Below, in pieces: positions 39,976 through 49,410 of a DNA stretch of 61,154 bases (position 1 is its first letter; every line of letters starts with the position of its first letter). The stretch spans positions 1 to 61,154 of the forward strand of contig NZ_JAQISW010000012.1 in the NCBI RefSeq assembly GCF_028618435.1, written 5' to 3'. The DNA is from Bartonella sp. MM73XJBT.G (GTDB lineage: Bacteria > Pseudomonadota > Alphaproteobacteria > Rhizobiales > Rhizobiaceae). The position numbers were made by a program, and so were the translations under genes. The notes under the pieces are model-generated. The model made no database searches. It had not been told where the DNA came from and saw only the letters and a program-made list of their open reading frames with translations.

Positions 39976-41199
39976 GCAATCAAATATCATGAGCAACCTT
40001 TCCGGATACTTATTTTCTCAATCCTTCTGACAAAAATGACTTAATTTTACAAAAATATTATCAAAACGTTAACCTTATAAGCTTGATAAAAACGACTTCA
40101 TAGGATGTTAGCCATCAATTCAAACAATTTCTTTCTTGCTCTTTAAAGCGTGCCATCGATTGCCTTATTACCCAATTGATCTTTTTTTTGGTAAATTACA
40201 ATCTAACCTTTGTAATTTAAGGCATGATCTTCTCAGATAAGTTCTACCCTGAATATTCAGTTTAACTGCACTGAACAAGAAACCTCACGCCTCTCAAAGC
40301 ACAAAAATACCTACCAACATCAGTTTGTAAATAATTCAATTGCTCTGGGGAGGAACTTGAAGGGGATCTTTATGATTCATTTGTATAAGAGGCTACAGAC
40401 AAGTCCCATCCTAAATATTGGCCCATCTTTATTTTTAAAATACTTCAATTTAATTTTGTATTCTTTATATCTCTTGTATCTTGACCTTCAATGATGGTAT
40501 TTTACAGCATAATAGAATAAAACATTGAAGCAAGACAGGATATTGATTTATAATGATAATTTACCTTTATTCAACTTGAATAAGAAAGCTGAATACCATC
40601 AGATTCTCTCATTCCCAATTCCTCTATGTTGTCATAGAAAAATTATTTCCTTACTCGTCACAAAGAGGATTGGCAATAAAAGCTGAATAAAAAAGAACGA
40701 CAAATACCTATGAATCATTTCAAATGTCAAAGACTGTCGTGCAATATTAAAAGGGAGAAAAGTGTAGAATAGTGCCGGCTTTCTCTTTTATTAAGCATAA
40801 GAATAATGATGCACAATAGACGATATATCTCCACAGAAAATTCTATACTCTTTACGAATACCGTTAATAAAATATGTGTGTGATACACACCAAAAAAAAT
40901 CTAAAACAAACAGGTAAACACGCAATAGAAGTCCTTTTTGTTTGAGGCATTCTATCTTGCATGATCCCATTATAACAACATCTTAACTTTGGATGCTTTT
41001 AAAGGAATAAGAAAAAGAAACAGTAAAACTTCATCTCTATAAACCATAAAGTCTTCCTTAGAGTTATGTTTCCATAAAACGCCTTATACCAACATACAAT
41101 TTTCAAAACGATAAACACTCTTTTTTATATGAAACCAATCAACAAAAACAAGCGCTCACACGTCATCATAAAATACCTTTTAATTCAAACGAACTGAAT
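39976..41199. other. Long spacer with no gene seen
   Basis: About 1.2 kb of AT-rich spacer. Positions about 40690-40800 share short blocks with the spacer repeats near 29390 and 1610 (AATACCTATGAA, CATTTCAAATGYCAA, GCCGGCT-like). No coding frame is supported. Confidence 0.4.
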
Positions 41200-42006
41200 T
41201 CACGAAAAATATTTATCAACCAATGCATAAAGAATTGCCGCTGTTTCAACATCAAGAATCCCATCATAGTTCTCTTGACGAAAATGAAGTTGAAAAGCTC
41301 GAATTAAATTTTTATATCCTATTTCAGTAGATGCCGCTGAAATATCATACCCATAACATTTCAGCTTTGCCAAAGCCTCCTCCTTAGATGGAAAGCTTTT
41401 AGAAAATTGTTCTTGATAGTGATTTTTGGGCTCATCATCATACCATGCCCCTATCCCGACCTTATAAAGTTCTTTCCACGGAAAAGCTGCTCCGGGATCA
41501 CTTTTTCTTCCAATAGCAATATCGCTATGCCCCACAACATCCGTTGGCATAATATCAGGATACCGTTGAAGAATATTCAATGCAAGCTCTTTAACGGCAT
41601 CAATTTGTATTGGATTATAAGGAGGAAAATTAAATTCCTCACCATGATGATTCATTAAATCAGCGGTCTCGTCTGAAGACTCAGAATAACCTGTTGCTAA
41701 ATTAACGATTTCAATCCCAATAGATGTATCATTGAGATGACTATGCCCAGACCATGCGCTAACACCCGCATGCCACGCACGCTCGTTTTCATCAACCAGA
41801 TTAAAAATACGCATATCCTTAAATCCAGCCTCACGATATGTCTGCTCTGAAGGGTCAGGAATAAGATAGTGTGCACTAACCTTTTCCCCTGTAAGGGCCA
41901 TGACCGAGGCTTTAAAATCAATAGACGTATAATGCATGACAAGAAAACGAACCCGGCGATTAAAACTCTTAACAGAACGATAACTGTTGTAATCAATCCG
42001 ATACAT
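41200..42006 (-). CDS. N-acetylmuramoyl-L-alanine amidase, AmiD/AmpD family
   Basis: The 268-residue zinc amidase cleaves the bond between muramic acid and L-alanine in peptidoglycan or its fragments. An amidase_2 domain (residues about 18-180) shows the zinc ligands His25 in FLVMHYTS and the later GHSDIAIGRKSDPGAAFPW segment with His and Asp; RAWHAGVSAW and SIGIEIVNL are typical. A C-terminal peptidoglycan-binding-like helical domain follows (YDGILDVETAAILYAL). No signal peptide is visible, so it may act on muropeptides in the cytoplasm, or the export signal may be missed. Confidence 0.88.
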   Translation of the reverse strand: MYRIDYNSYRSVKSFNRRVRFLVMHYTSIDFKASVMALTGEKVSAHYLIPDPSEQTYREAGFKDMRIFNLVDENERAWHAGVSAWSGHSHLNDTSIGIEIVNLATGYSESSDETADLMNHHGEEFNFPPYNPIQIDAVKELALNILQRYPDIMPTDVVGHSDIAIGRKSDPGAAFPWKELYKVGIGAWYDDEPKNHYQEQFSKSFPSKEEALAKLKCYGYDISAASTEIGYKNLIRAFQLHFRQENYDGILDVETAAILYALVDKYFS

Positions 42007-43233
42007 AAAAGCCCTTTCTTTTTTGCACTAAAAAAACACCATGTATCACAACAGAGAGGACACAACCCGTTGAAAAAATTGCAACGAACCTTCTATCAAG
42101 ATGAATTACGTCAAAAATTTGTTTACCGACAACATCAACAAACGCACCGTATCAAATATTTTTCACAAAAATTCTCTCACAATGATCAATTGAAAAGAAA
42201 ATAAAAGTGTTAAACAATCATTTCTTAAATCTTCACATCTTACAGAAAAAAGAACTGTTCCTGCTATCCCATTGGAAAACATTTTCTCAAAGCGGGCACT
42301 CAACTATCATGCAATCTAAATAAAAGCATAAAGGAAACACTTTATGAATTTTTTACAGCAAGTTAAGACCAAATAACTAAACAGCACATATTCGCAATCA
42401 ACACTTCACGGAATATATTTTTCAATAAAATTTATAAAGCTGTTCTGTCAATGATACTGTTTTCTGTCTTTTCACAATATCTCTTTCTGATTTATAAAAA
42501 ATAACGATTATTAAAAACGCTTGGGGAACACAAAATCTCTGAATTTTCTTCATATGCTCCGAATGAAAGATAACATCTTAATTTACAATGACTATTAATC
42601 TTTTTTTTTGCATTTTAGATAGAATAACCAGATAAATCCTCTTCTATTGAATTAATCAAAAACCATTTATTTTCACATCAAAAGCAGAGATTAATTGCAG
42701 AGATTAATGGCTAGATAAAAACAACATCGTATGATGCATGTATCTCATCCTCTTAATCTAAAGAGCAAAATCTATTGGAACATTGTGCGCTAGAAAAGTG
42801 ACACCGCGAAAATCCAATCCAGCACATAGACCTTCAATATTTTTTTGATAACATAAAAATGAAAAGGCCGCTAAAAACCAATGATGTATCTTACGGAATA
42901 TTTATCAGCAAACAGACTTAACTTTTAGCACGAGAGAAGAACGGGAAAAAGATATAGAAATCGACGCTCTCTTAAATGAGGGACAAACTCTTTTGCTACG
43001 TTTCCTTAACGGGGAACAACTGCAAGCAAAAGAGCATCGCATTCAGTAATTTTTACCAAATTTTTTTACCAAATTGCTTAAGGAAGACACCCCCCCTTCA
43101 TGTTTTCAACATTCCCATCTTATACCACCATAAGTGAATTCAATGAACAACTTTTATGGGCTCTAAAACCTTCAATGCCCCTCGTGGATTTCTGGTCCCC
43201 GCCCATTACCCAAGAGCACAAGAACTTTCTTTT
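42007..43233. other. Long spacer with a short gene remnant
   Basis: About 1.2 kb. Positions 42927-43049 carry an open tail that looks protein-like, starting STREEREKDIEIDALLNE and ending in HRIQ before TAA, with no start codon in frame. A related AAGAGCATCGC phrase occurs near 38128. It is probably the 3' remnant of a lost gene of unknown type. A 12-base direct repeat, GCAGAGATTAAT, lies at 42684-42708. Confidence 0.4.
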
Positions 43234-43965
43234 TCATAATCCCTCCATCCATTCGCTAACGATTGCATTCGTCATAACAGGATTATCATCCCATAAACAC
43301 GTACCAGCCCTAGAAATTATTCGATATTTATGATTGACACATTGACTTTTTGTTTGATTATCAACCGTTGCAAGTTGCGATTTTTCACCCACCAACGCTA
43401 AAAACTTGCCCGTATATTTAACAATCTCATCTCTAGCATCCAATGCCAATAAGAGTTTAAATCCTCTTGTCATCCGTTCAATGGCTATGCTTTTTTGATC
43501 TTTCGGAATTTCTAAGGCAACTCTTTTTTTAATTACGCCATGAGAATGCATAAAAACATTGAGTGTTTCCAAAGCTCCCGCCAAATCATTATTTTCTAAG
43601 TGTATCAAAATATCTCCAAGGCGCCGTTGCAAAATCTTATCTGGATAGCCAGGTGCATTGACAGCAAGTACAGCCCGAACATTAGGAAGCCGTGATGCCA
43701 ATATTTGTACCAACATTCCAGCCATAGAAAATCCTACTAGCAGCGCAGGTTTTTTAAAATATTTTTCGAGTTCTCCTATCATAAAAGATAAAGTTTCGAC
43801 AGCAGAATGATTGAGAAAATGAGAACTCTTAGGAAAAAGCGAGAGTGTATCCAGCAGTGTTACTTGGAATCCTTTTGTCGCGCAAAGCTTTGTCAAAGAA
43901 GCACAAAAAGCCCCCTCATCCCAAATGGGCATGACAGGAGAAAGAATAACAACCGGACAGCTCAT
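43234..43965 (-). CDS. Alpha/beta-hydrolase-like protein
   Basis: The 243-residue protein has the alpha/beta-hydrolase fold: PVVILSPVMPIWDEGAF at the oxyanion strand, the nucleophile elbow GFSMAGMLVQ with Ser, and a C-terminal segment KYRIISRAGTCLWDDNP. In active relatives the last segment normally holds the catalytic His (as in GAGHMLW); here Thr stands at that place, so the triad may be incomplete. Its start overlaps the upstream 72-residue gene by 4 bp, and both follow an MFS exporter, which suggests one operon. The substrate is unknown. Confidence 0.75.
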   Translation of the reverse strand: MSCPVVILSPVMPIWDEGAFCASLTKLCATKGFQVTLLDTLSLFPKSSHFLNHSAVETLSFMIGELEKYFKKPALLVGFSMAGMLVQILASRLPNVRAVLAVNAPGYPDKILQRRLGDILIHLENNDLAGALETLNVFMHSHGVIKKRVALEIPKDQKSIAIERMTRGFKLLLALDARDEIVKYTGKFLALVGEKSQLATVDNQTKSQCVNHKYRIISRAGTCLWDDNPVMTNAIVSEWMEGL

Positions 43966-44180
43966 TGATCAATCGCTTCTCTTGCTTTTAAATAGGGATT
44001 AGAGTCAAAATTCTTTCTCTTAAATGTCATAAAAATACAAAGGTATGTTGAAACTTTACGTCTCCCCCATAACAACTTATTTGTTAAATTCAAACGAAGT
44101 TTATGATCAATTTTACCTACTCGATCAAACAACTGAATAAAAAAATCACTCAATAACAGAGTTCCAATCGTGTAAATCAT
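43962..44180 (-). CDS. Unknown 72-residue protein in exporter-hydrolase operon
   Basis: This small basic protein (MIYTIGTLLLSDFFIQLF at the start, AREAIDQ at the end) is not recognised. It has one hydrophobic N-terminal stretch that might be a membrane helix. It lies 37 bp after the MFS gene and overlaps the hydrolase gene by ATGA. The middle segment (LLWGRRKVSTYLCIFMTFKR) could also be part of a truncated larger enzyme. Confidence 0.5.
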   Translation of the reverse strand: MIYTIGTLLLSDFFIQLFDRVGKIDHKLRLNLTNKLLWGRRKVSTYLCIFMTFKRKNFDSNPYLKAREAIDQ

Positions 44181-44217
44181 CAGAAATATTTCTGCATAAT
44201 ACTCTCTATCATTTTAC

Positions 44218-45414
44218 TCAACTTATTTCTGAGGTCATAAAATGACGCGCTTTTTGAATATAAATGATAAAACCAATCATGCAACACACTGCTAATAAAG
44301 TTGCCATAGCCCGCGGGCTATGACCAGACATCTTTCCAATAACCGCCGCACTGAGTGCTGCACTTCCCAATTGCAAAGAGCCCATAACACCAGAAGCCGC
44401 CCCCGCCGCTTGTGGATGTGAGGAAATAGCCAACGCTGTGCCTAAAGGTAATAAAAAACCATTGCCAAAAGTAAGAACAGCAATCGCCATAAAACTTGTC
44501 ACAAGGGGCCATGGACTTAGATACATTTGCAAAGCAAAAAGCACACCGCCTATCACAAAAATAACGTACCCTCTCCCCACAGTCTTTTCCATAGACTCGC
44601 GTTCAAAAAACCACCGCGCCAAAAAATTTCCCAAAATATAGGGTAATGACACACCAATATAGCTATAACTAATATGTATCGGTGATAAACCCAAAGTCGT
44701 GAGTAAAAAAGGCGATTCTACAATATAAGCAAAATAGGCCGCGTAAGAAAAACACGGAATAAGTGCATAAAAAATAAATTGTTTATTTCTGAGAACAGCC
44801 CAATATACCTTCATAAACCCTATCGGAGAAAAAGGTTGTCGTTTTTGAACAGGCAAGGTCTCAGTGAGCACAAAATAACAGAGCAAAATGGTCAAAAATA
44901 TAAAACCACTTAAAAAGATAAAAGTAGCTTGCCAATGAAAAATTTCTATCAAAAGTCCACCAATGAAAGGTGCAAGTGCTGGCGACATACCAATAAAGGG
45001 AAAAACAATTAAGTAAAGTTTTCCTGCTGCTTTTTTATCCAACAAATCATTGATAATAGCACGGCTTAAAACAATTCCGGCACAAGCTCCAAGACCTTGT
45101 AAAAAACGTAAGATAAGAAAAGCGTGAATATTAACCGTATAAATTACACTTATCGTGGTAAACAACCATAGAAACAAACCAAAGAGAAGTGTTTTTTTAC
45201 GCCCAAAATTATCACTCAATGGTCCATAAATGAGCTGTCCAAGTGCCAAAGCAAACAAAAAAACAGCCACTGCACTTTGAATTTGAGATTGAGTCACTTG
45301 ATAATACTGACGCATTTCTCCAAGTGCCGGAAGAAAAATATCTGTAGAAATCAAACCTCCGGTCGACAAACACACGATAAGTATAATAAATGGTAATGTA
45401 TATTTACGATTCAT
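44218..45414 (-). CDS. Bcr/CflA-type MFS multidrug exporter
   Basis: The 398-residue inner membrane protein has twelve hydrophobic segments and belongs to the drug:H+ antiporter group. Signatures are STDIFLPALGEMRQYY near the N-terminus, LIYGPLSDNFGRKKTLLFGL in the loop between helices 2 and 3, and LRFLQGLGACAGIVLSRAII in helix 4-5, all typical of Bcr/CflA. It is the first gene of a three-gene minus-strand set with the 72-residue protein and the hydrolase. It probably exports a small molecule. Confidence 0.9.
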   Translation of the reverse strand: MNRKYTLPFIILIVCLSTGGLISTDIFLPALGEMRQYYQVTQSQIQSAVAVFLFALALGQLIYGPLSDNFGRKKTLLFGLFLWLFTTISVIYTVNIHAFLILRFLQGLGACAGIVLSRAIINDLLDKKAAGKLYLIVFPFIGMSPALAPFIGGLLIEIFHWQATFIFLSGFIFLTILLCYFVLTETLPVQKRQPFSPIGFMKVYWAVLRNKQFIFYALIPCFSYAAYFAYIVESPFLLTTLGLSPIHISYSYIGVSLPYILGNFLARWFFERESMEKTVGRGYVIFVIGGVLFALQMYLSPWPLVTSFMAIAVLTFGNGFLLPLGTALAISSHPQAAGAASGVMGSLQLGSAALSAAVIGKMSGHSPRAMATLLAVCCMIGFIIYIQKARHFMTSEIS

Positions 45415-46031
45415 AAATAAAACAACACTTTTAAAGTTAGAGACTAATTAGTATTTAATTGAAAATAAAAATATAATGATATTTTTTCTTATATAGATAA
45501 ATAATAATGATTAAAAGTGTTATTATCTTAACTTATGAAATTAAATTTATATTATTTTTTTTATAAATAAAATTCTATTCTCTATGCTTCACATGCAAAA
45601 ATTCAATCCATGAAGAATCTTTCCTTTACACACACTTTGCCACAATCTTCCGCTGCTTTTTCCATTGATAGCATAAGAAAAAGCAAAACCCCTCTTCACA
45701 GTAGAAATCACACTTTTTATACATGATCCATCAAAGTTGATCAATAAAATGCAAAGCAGAAAAACAACCTCTGACGCCTCCTCCCCAAAATCGCTATGGT
45801 ATAAACAGAGCAACAATTTAAAGTCCCTATCAACATAAATCATTATTGTAAAGAGTTTAACTCTATCAGCTCATAGAGTATAATGAGACTTCTGCAAAAC
45901 ACCTAAAACCCAATATATTACACTTATTTCATAAAACTTTCTACTTAAGATAAAAAAATCAAAAAACTGTATAACTTATTGACAAATATGATATAGTTAA
46001 AAATTATTTAATTTACCTATAGGAGCTGTAA
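45415..46031. other. Spacer with no gene seen
   Basis: About 600 bp, very AT-rich near 45440-45580. An 84-codon minus-strand frame at 45589-45843 has no supporting features. A ribosome site, ATAGGAGCT, precedes the phage gene start at 46032. Confidence 0.4.
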
Positions 46032-46401
46032 ATGTGCATAAAAAATAAAATCTATTCCGTTATTGGTACCTCTTACAGTTGAAGGAAAAACATATACAGA
46101 GATCAGTTTACGGCGTACAAAAGTTAAAGATTTAGAATTGATAAGCATAAAGGAAGATATCAAGCAAACAATAGAAATGATTGCCTCTTTTTCGGGATGG
46201 TCTTATGATATGATCAACAAACTTGATAAGCGCGACTTTTCAAATATCAAAGATATTTTGGACTCCTCATTAAAAGAAGTGTTCGACAAAATAATCAGCA
46301 TTAGTAACAATCTGAAAATAGCTTTAAAAAATCCATTCACAAACTATCTTAAAAATTTTAACCATGAAATAAAGAGCCTAAAAATATACATGGGAAAATA
46401 A
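46032..46401 (+). pseudogene. Phage tail assembly chaperone-like gene with a homopolymer frameshift
   Basis: From 46063 the frame reads VPLTVEGKTYTEISLRRTKV and later IEMIASFSGWSYDMINKLDKRD, the layout of the small Mu gp41/P2 gpE-type tail assembly chaperones (beta start, then the dIxxLdxxDf helix). The only good start, ATG 46032 after AGGAGCT, is one base out of frame. Deleting one A from the six-A run 46040-46045 joins MCIKIKSIPLL to the rest. It is therefore a frameshifted phage remnant, unless translation starts at TTG 46063. The product would be about 120 residues. Confidence 0.65.
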
Positions 46402-46754
46402 TGAGTGTCTGTATTTTCAACAACATCATATCGGAAAAATGCAAAAACAGTTTTTATAAAGATATATTTAAAACACAGAATATAAAAGACATAAAAGAGG
46501 AAATCTTTAGCGACTATACACCAATAACAGCACGTACCCCTTCTAATACACAGATTCAAATAAACATTATAAATTATGGTACCTTCGTACAAAATAGTCC
46601 ATCAGGAACTATGCATATTACATCTTATCAAAAAGGTGAAGACAAAACAAAAAAATCAACGTTGGATATAATCTTAAAATCGTTAGACATTGCCTCAAAA
46701 ATTTTGAATCTGCCCTCTTGGTGTTGGGAGTTTTTACTCAAAAGATTAAAATAG
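46401..46754 (+). CDS. Hypothetical phage-associated protein
   Basis: The 117-residue protein is not recognised. Its start overlaps the stop of the tail chaperone-like gene by one base (TAATG), which supports a phage operon. It has a polar N-terminus (YKDIFKTQNIKDIKEEIFSD), a beta-rich middle with INIINYGTFVQNSPSGTMHI, and a C-terminal hydrophobic/aromatic helix. No other tail genes follow, so it is part of a prophage remnant. Confidence 0.5.
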   Translation: MSVCIFNNIISEKCKNSFYKDIFKTQNIKDIKEEIFSDYTPITARTPSNTQIQINIINYGTFVQNSPSGTMHITSYQKGEDKTKKSTLDIILKSLDIASKILNLPSWCWEFLLKRLK

Positions 46755-47546
46755 TTTTTCGAGCATTATTGCTAAGTAAAAAAACAAGGAGGAAAACGTA
46801 CAATCAAACGATCTTCTCTCTTCTTCACTTATCTCAGCTTTTAAAAGCTTTTCAAATTGAAGGATATCAATATTATTGATCATCAATAACATACTATTCG
46901 TCATAATATGCGCCTAAAACATCAATATCCCCCTTGATGTTGCTGATTATATGTTGATCAAAACATTATCGTAAAAACACTCTTTTTAAATTTTCCAACA
47001 GAGCCCTAATAAAACAAGCTGATGTCATCATTTTGCACAACCAGAGCATAATGTAAAAAAACGTTCAATCTGTTTGCACCTTAGACGCTCAACAAAAGAC
47101 TCCATGAATAGCTCTAAACAAAAACTTCAAAAGCAAATAAATCTTCTGATGATATATAATCTTTTGCTTTGGTTAATTCGTTTTTTTCACCCTAAGAGGT
47201 CCAAAGAGCATAAAAAAACCTTGGCAGACAATTGAGATCTTGCAGCATTGCCCCCACACACAGCCTACAGCAAAAGCAACAACTTGAACAGCTTCTCTCT
47301 CCCACACAACACGAGGTGCAATTAAAAATTATGCTGTCTCATAAAATCTCATAAGAGATAAAATGATCACACGAACACATCTTTCCTCAAGCATAAATTA
47401 GATCTTTAGAATTTGTACATTCAACATTTTTCCTCTCATAAAATATTGCAGTGTTTTTCTATTCATTTTAGCTTCTATCCGTCTCTGTGGGAACATAATG
47501 GATCAGCAAGCATTCTATCTCCAGCATCATTCAAGGAGATAAAAAC
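46755..47546. other. Spacer with no gene seen
   Basis: About 790 bp of AT-rich DNA between the phage remnant and the large membrane protein gene. No coding frame is convincing. AAGGAGATAAAAAC just before 47547 is a good ribosome site. Confidence 0.4.
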
Positions 47547-48635
47547 ATGGAAACCCGCATTCCTGAAGACACACCCTTCGATACGCATTTTCTAGGAGAA
47601 CAATCCTTAGAAACAGAATATCCTTTTTTCCAACCACCCATTTCATGGTCTGCAATTTTTGCTGGACTGGTGACAGCTCTTGCCACATCAATCTGCCTCT
47701 CTTTTCTGGTGGCAGCATTAGGCTTGGGCCAAATGGATTTCACTTCTTCAACCCCTTTTGAAGGCTCTTTCCTCTCTTTTGGCATGGGATCTCTTATCGT
47801 AACACTCATCAGCCTTGCCTTGGGAGGTTTTGTTGCTGGGCGTTTTTCTGAATCCTCAGGAACACTGCATGGCTTTCTCACTTGGGCTCTCATAACACTG
47901 CTGATGACCCTTCAAGCCATACATGTGGTTTCAAGCACAGCAAAAATAGGCGCTAAAGCAGCCCTAGAAAACAGCTCCACGCTTCAACAAACCGTGGACA
48001 GCTTCAAAACAAAGATTGCTCCCCTGCTTGAAAATTTCAATGGCGAAAACTTGGAAAAGTTTTTGGTCAAAAACAGCGACAATGGTATCAATTTTGATAA
48101 ACTGGGCAATGAGTTGCGTACACTTCTCAACAAGAGCGACATCCCTGCTCTCAATCCTGAACGCTTAAAAGAATCCTATCAAAGCGCCTTAAAAGATATT
48201 GGTACAGCGATAACAGCTTTTAAAAATGATCCTTCTCACTATCGCACCTACTTGAAAAATCTTGGTGATCGCCTTTCTGATCGTCTAGAAGTCCTTACTG
48301 CAAAGTTTAATAAAAACGATATTATCAATGCCCTTATGCACGATGGCATGACACGTGCCAATGCACAAACAACAGCTAACGAAGCCATTCATGTTTATCA
48401 AAGGGCAGAGGAAAAAACGCAAAAAGCGATAAAAGCGCTTGAAGAACAGGCTGAAACGCTCTCAGACAATCTTGAGAGTACCATAAAGGGAGCAAAAAAC
48501 ACTGCCCAAAAAGCTACAAAAACAGCTTCAAACATCGGCTGGTGGGGCTTTTTAGGCAGCCTGATTGGCGCTATAATTTCCAGTGTTTTTGGCTATTATG
48601 GCTACAGAAGCCGTAAGGATGCTTTCAAGCTTTAA
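47547..48635 (+). CDS. Membrane protein with long helical periplasmic or cytoplasmic domain
   Basis: The 362-residue protein has three membrane segments in the N-terminal third (SAIFAGLVTALATSICLSFL, SLIVTLISLALGGFVAGRF and FLTWALITLLMTLQAIHVV), a long charged helical middle region (residues about 135-325) with coiled-coil character, and a C-terminal membrane helix (WWGFLGSLIGAIISSVFGYY) followed by a basic tail. Similar proteins are common and uncharacterised in Brucella-like bacteria. It stands alone and ends in a strong terminator. Function is unknown. Confidence 0.75.
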   Translation: METRIPEDTPFDTHFLGEQSLETEYPFFQPPISWSAIFAGLVTALATSICLSFLVAALGLGQMDFTSSTPFEGSFLSFGMGSLIVTLISLALGGFVAGRFSESSGTLHGFLTWALITLLMTLQAIHVVSSTAKIGAKAALENSSTLQQTVDSFKTKIAPLLENFNGENLEKFLVKNSDNGINFDKLGNELRTLLNKSDIPALNPERLKESYQSALKDIGTAITAFKNDPSHYRTYLKNLGDRLSDRLEVLTAKFNKNDIINALMHDGMTRANAQTTANEAIHVYQRAEEKTQKAIKALEEQAETLSDNLESTIKGAKNTAQKATKTASNIGWWGFLGSLIGAIISSVFGYYGYRSRKDAFKL

Positions 48636-48660
48636 AAGCCACCCCATAAAACAAACACTT

Positions 48661-48693
48661 AAAAAAGCTGTACACTTTGTCCAGCTTTTTTTA
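48661..48693 (+). terminator. Rho-independent terminator
   Basis: The arms AAAAAAGCTG (48661-48670) and CAGCTTTTTT (48682-48691) pair perfectly, and the descending arm runs into a T-tract. It ends the transcript of the 47547 gene. Confidence 0.85.
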
Positions 48694-49027
48694 CACCTGC
48701 TCAAAAAGCTCTTTGTATACATGAAAATCTATACACTACCTTACATCCAGACAACATCTTTCTAAGTTCAAACTTGAAAACAGAATATATGAATGATGAG
48801 AATATATTGTGTTCATCTCCCCTACAAATCAAAAACTCAAAAAGAACAGTCTATCTTTTTAATAAGAACACATAGCACTCTTCATTACATGAAGTGTCTC
48901 TCTTCAAAAGGATAAGAAATATATTCAATCAACATGGCATTTAAGAGAAAACATACGAGGTATAGAAGCATGATAATTTTTTATTTTGGTTATCATTGTT
49001 TTTTATCAACTATAAGGGGGGAAATAT

Positions 49028-49156
49028 ATGAGTATTTCACTTAATGAAGTAAAAGATGTTATTGAATTAGCTGCTGATGAGCTTAATCCAGTAAGGGAAG
49101 GCGTTAAATACGCTCAAATCAGTGATGTTCAAGTTTATCAAGATAGCTTAATATGA
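49028..49156 (+). CDS. 42-residue candidate precursor peptide
   Basis: A strong ribosome site (AAGGGGGGAAATAT) precedes an ATG that opens a 42-codon frame starting MSISLNEVKDVIELAADELN and ending QVYQDSLI before TGA. The acidic, helix-prone N-terminus resembles a RiPP leader, and the more polar C-terminus, with two Tyr and several Asp/Gln/Ser, could be a core. It is the first gene of the plus-strand island that includes an oxygenase, exporters, a methyltransferase and an ATP-grasp enzyme, and is separated from the next gene by a perfect hairpin. No family is recognised; the precursor role is inferred. Confidence 0.55.
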   Translation: MSISLNEVKDVIELAADELNPVREGVKYAQISDVQVYQDSLI

Positions 49157-49310
49157 ATGGTTCACTGAAACTTTGATAATGTATTGTTGATACAAATCTA
49201 TTTATACATGTAACTTTTAAAATTAAGCATATTTAAGTGCATGTTTGAATTATTTTCAGAGGGCTTTTCTCAAAAAGTTTAGGCTAAGCAAACGTCTGAA
49301 TTGTCAATTT

Positions 49311-49341
49311 CATACATCCCTTTCAATGAAAGGGATGTATT
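49311..49341 (+). terminator. Perfect hairpin between candidate precursor and oxygenase gene
   Basis: Arms 49312-49324 and 49328-49340 (ATACATCCCTTTC and GAAAGGGATGTAT) pair perfectly over 13 bases with a 3-base loop. No T-tract follows, so it may be an attenuator, processing site or RNA stabiliser. The position, after a short peptide gene and before enzyme genes, parallels the hairpin at 34413-34443. It could alternatively lie inside the original 5' coding region of the oxygenase gene. Confidence 0.6.
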
Positions 49342-49410
49342 GGATGCTTTAAGACAATACGCTCTACATCCTCATAAACTCTTAATCCTAAATCCGAAGT
49401 CGTAACAGTA

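Noticed and set aside
45589..45843. 84-codon minus-strand frame in the spacer after the exporter
   Set aside because: No ribosome site, no recognisable domain and no conserved neighbour arrangement.
48583..48765. 60-codon frame overlapping the end of the large membrane protein gene
   Set aside because: It spans the terminator at 48661-48693 and has no independent support.
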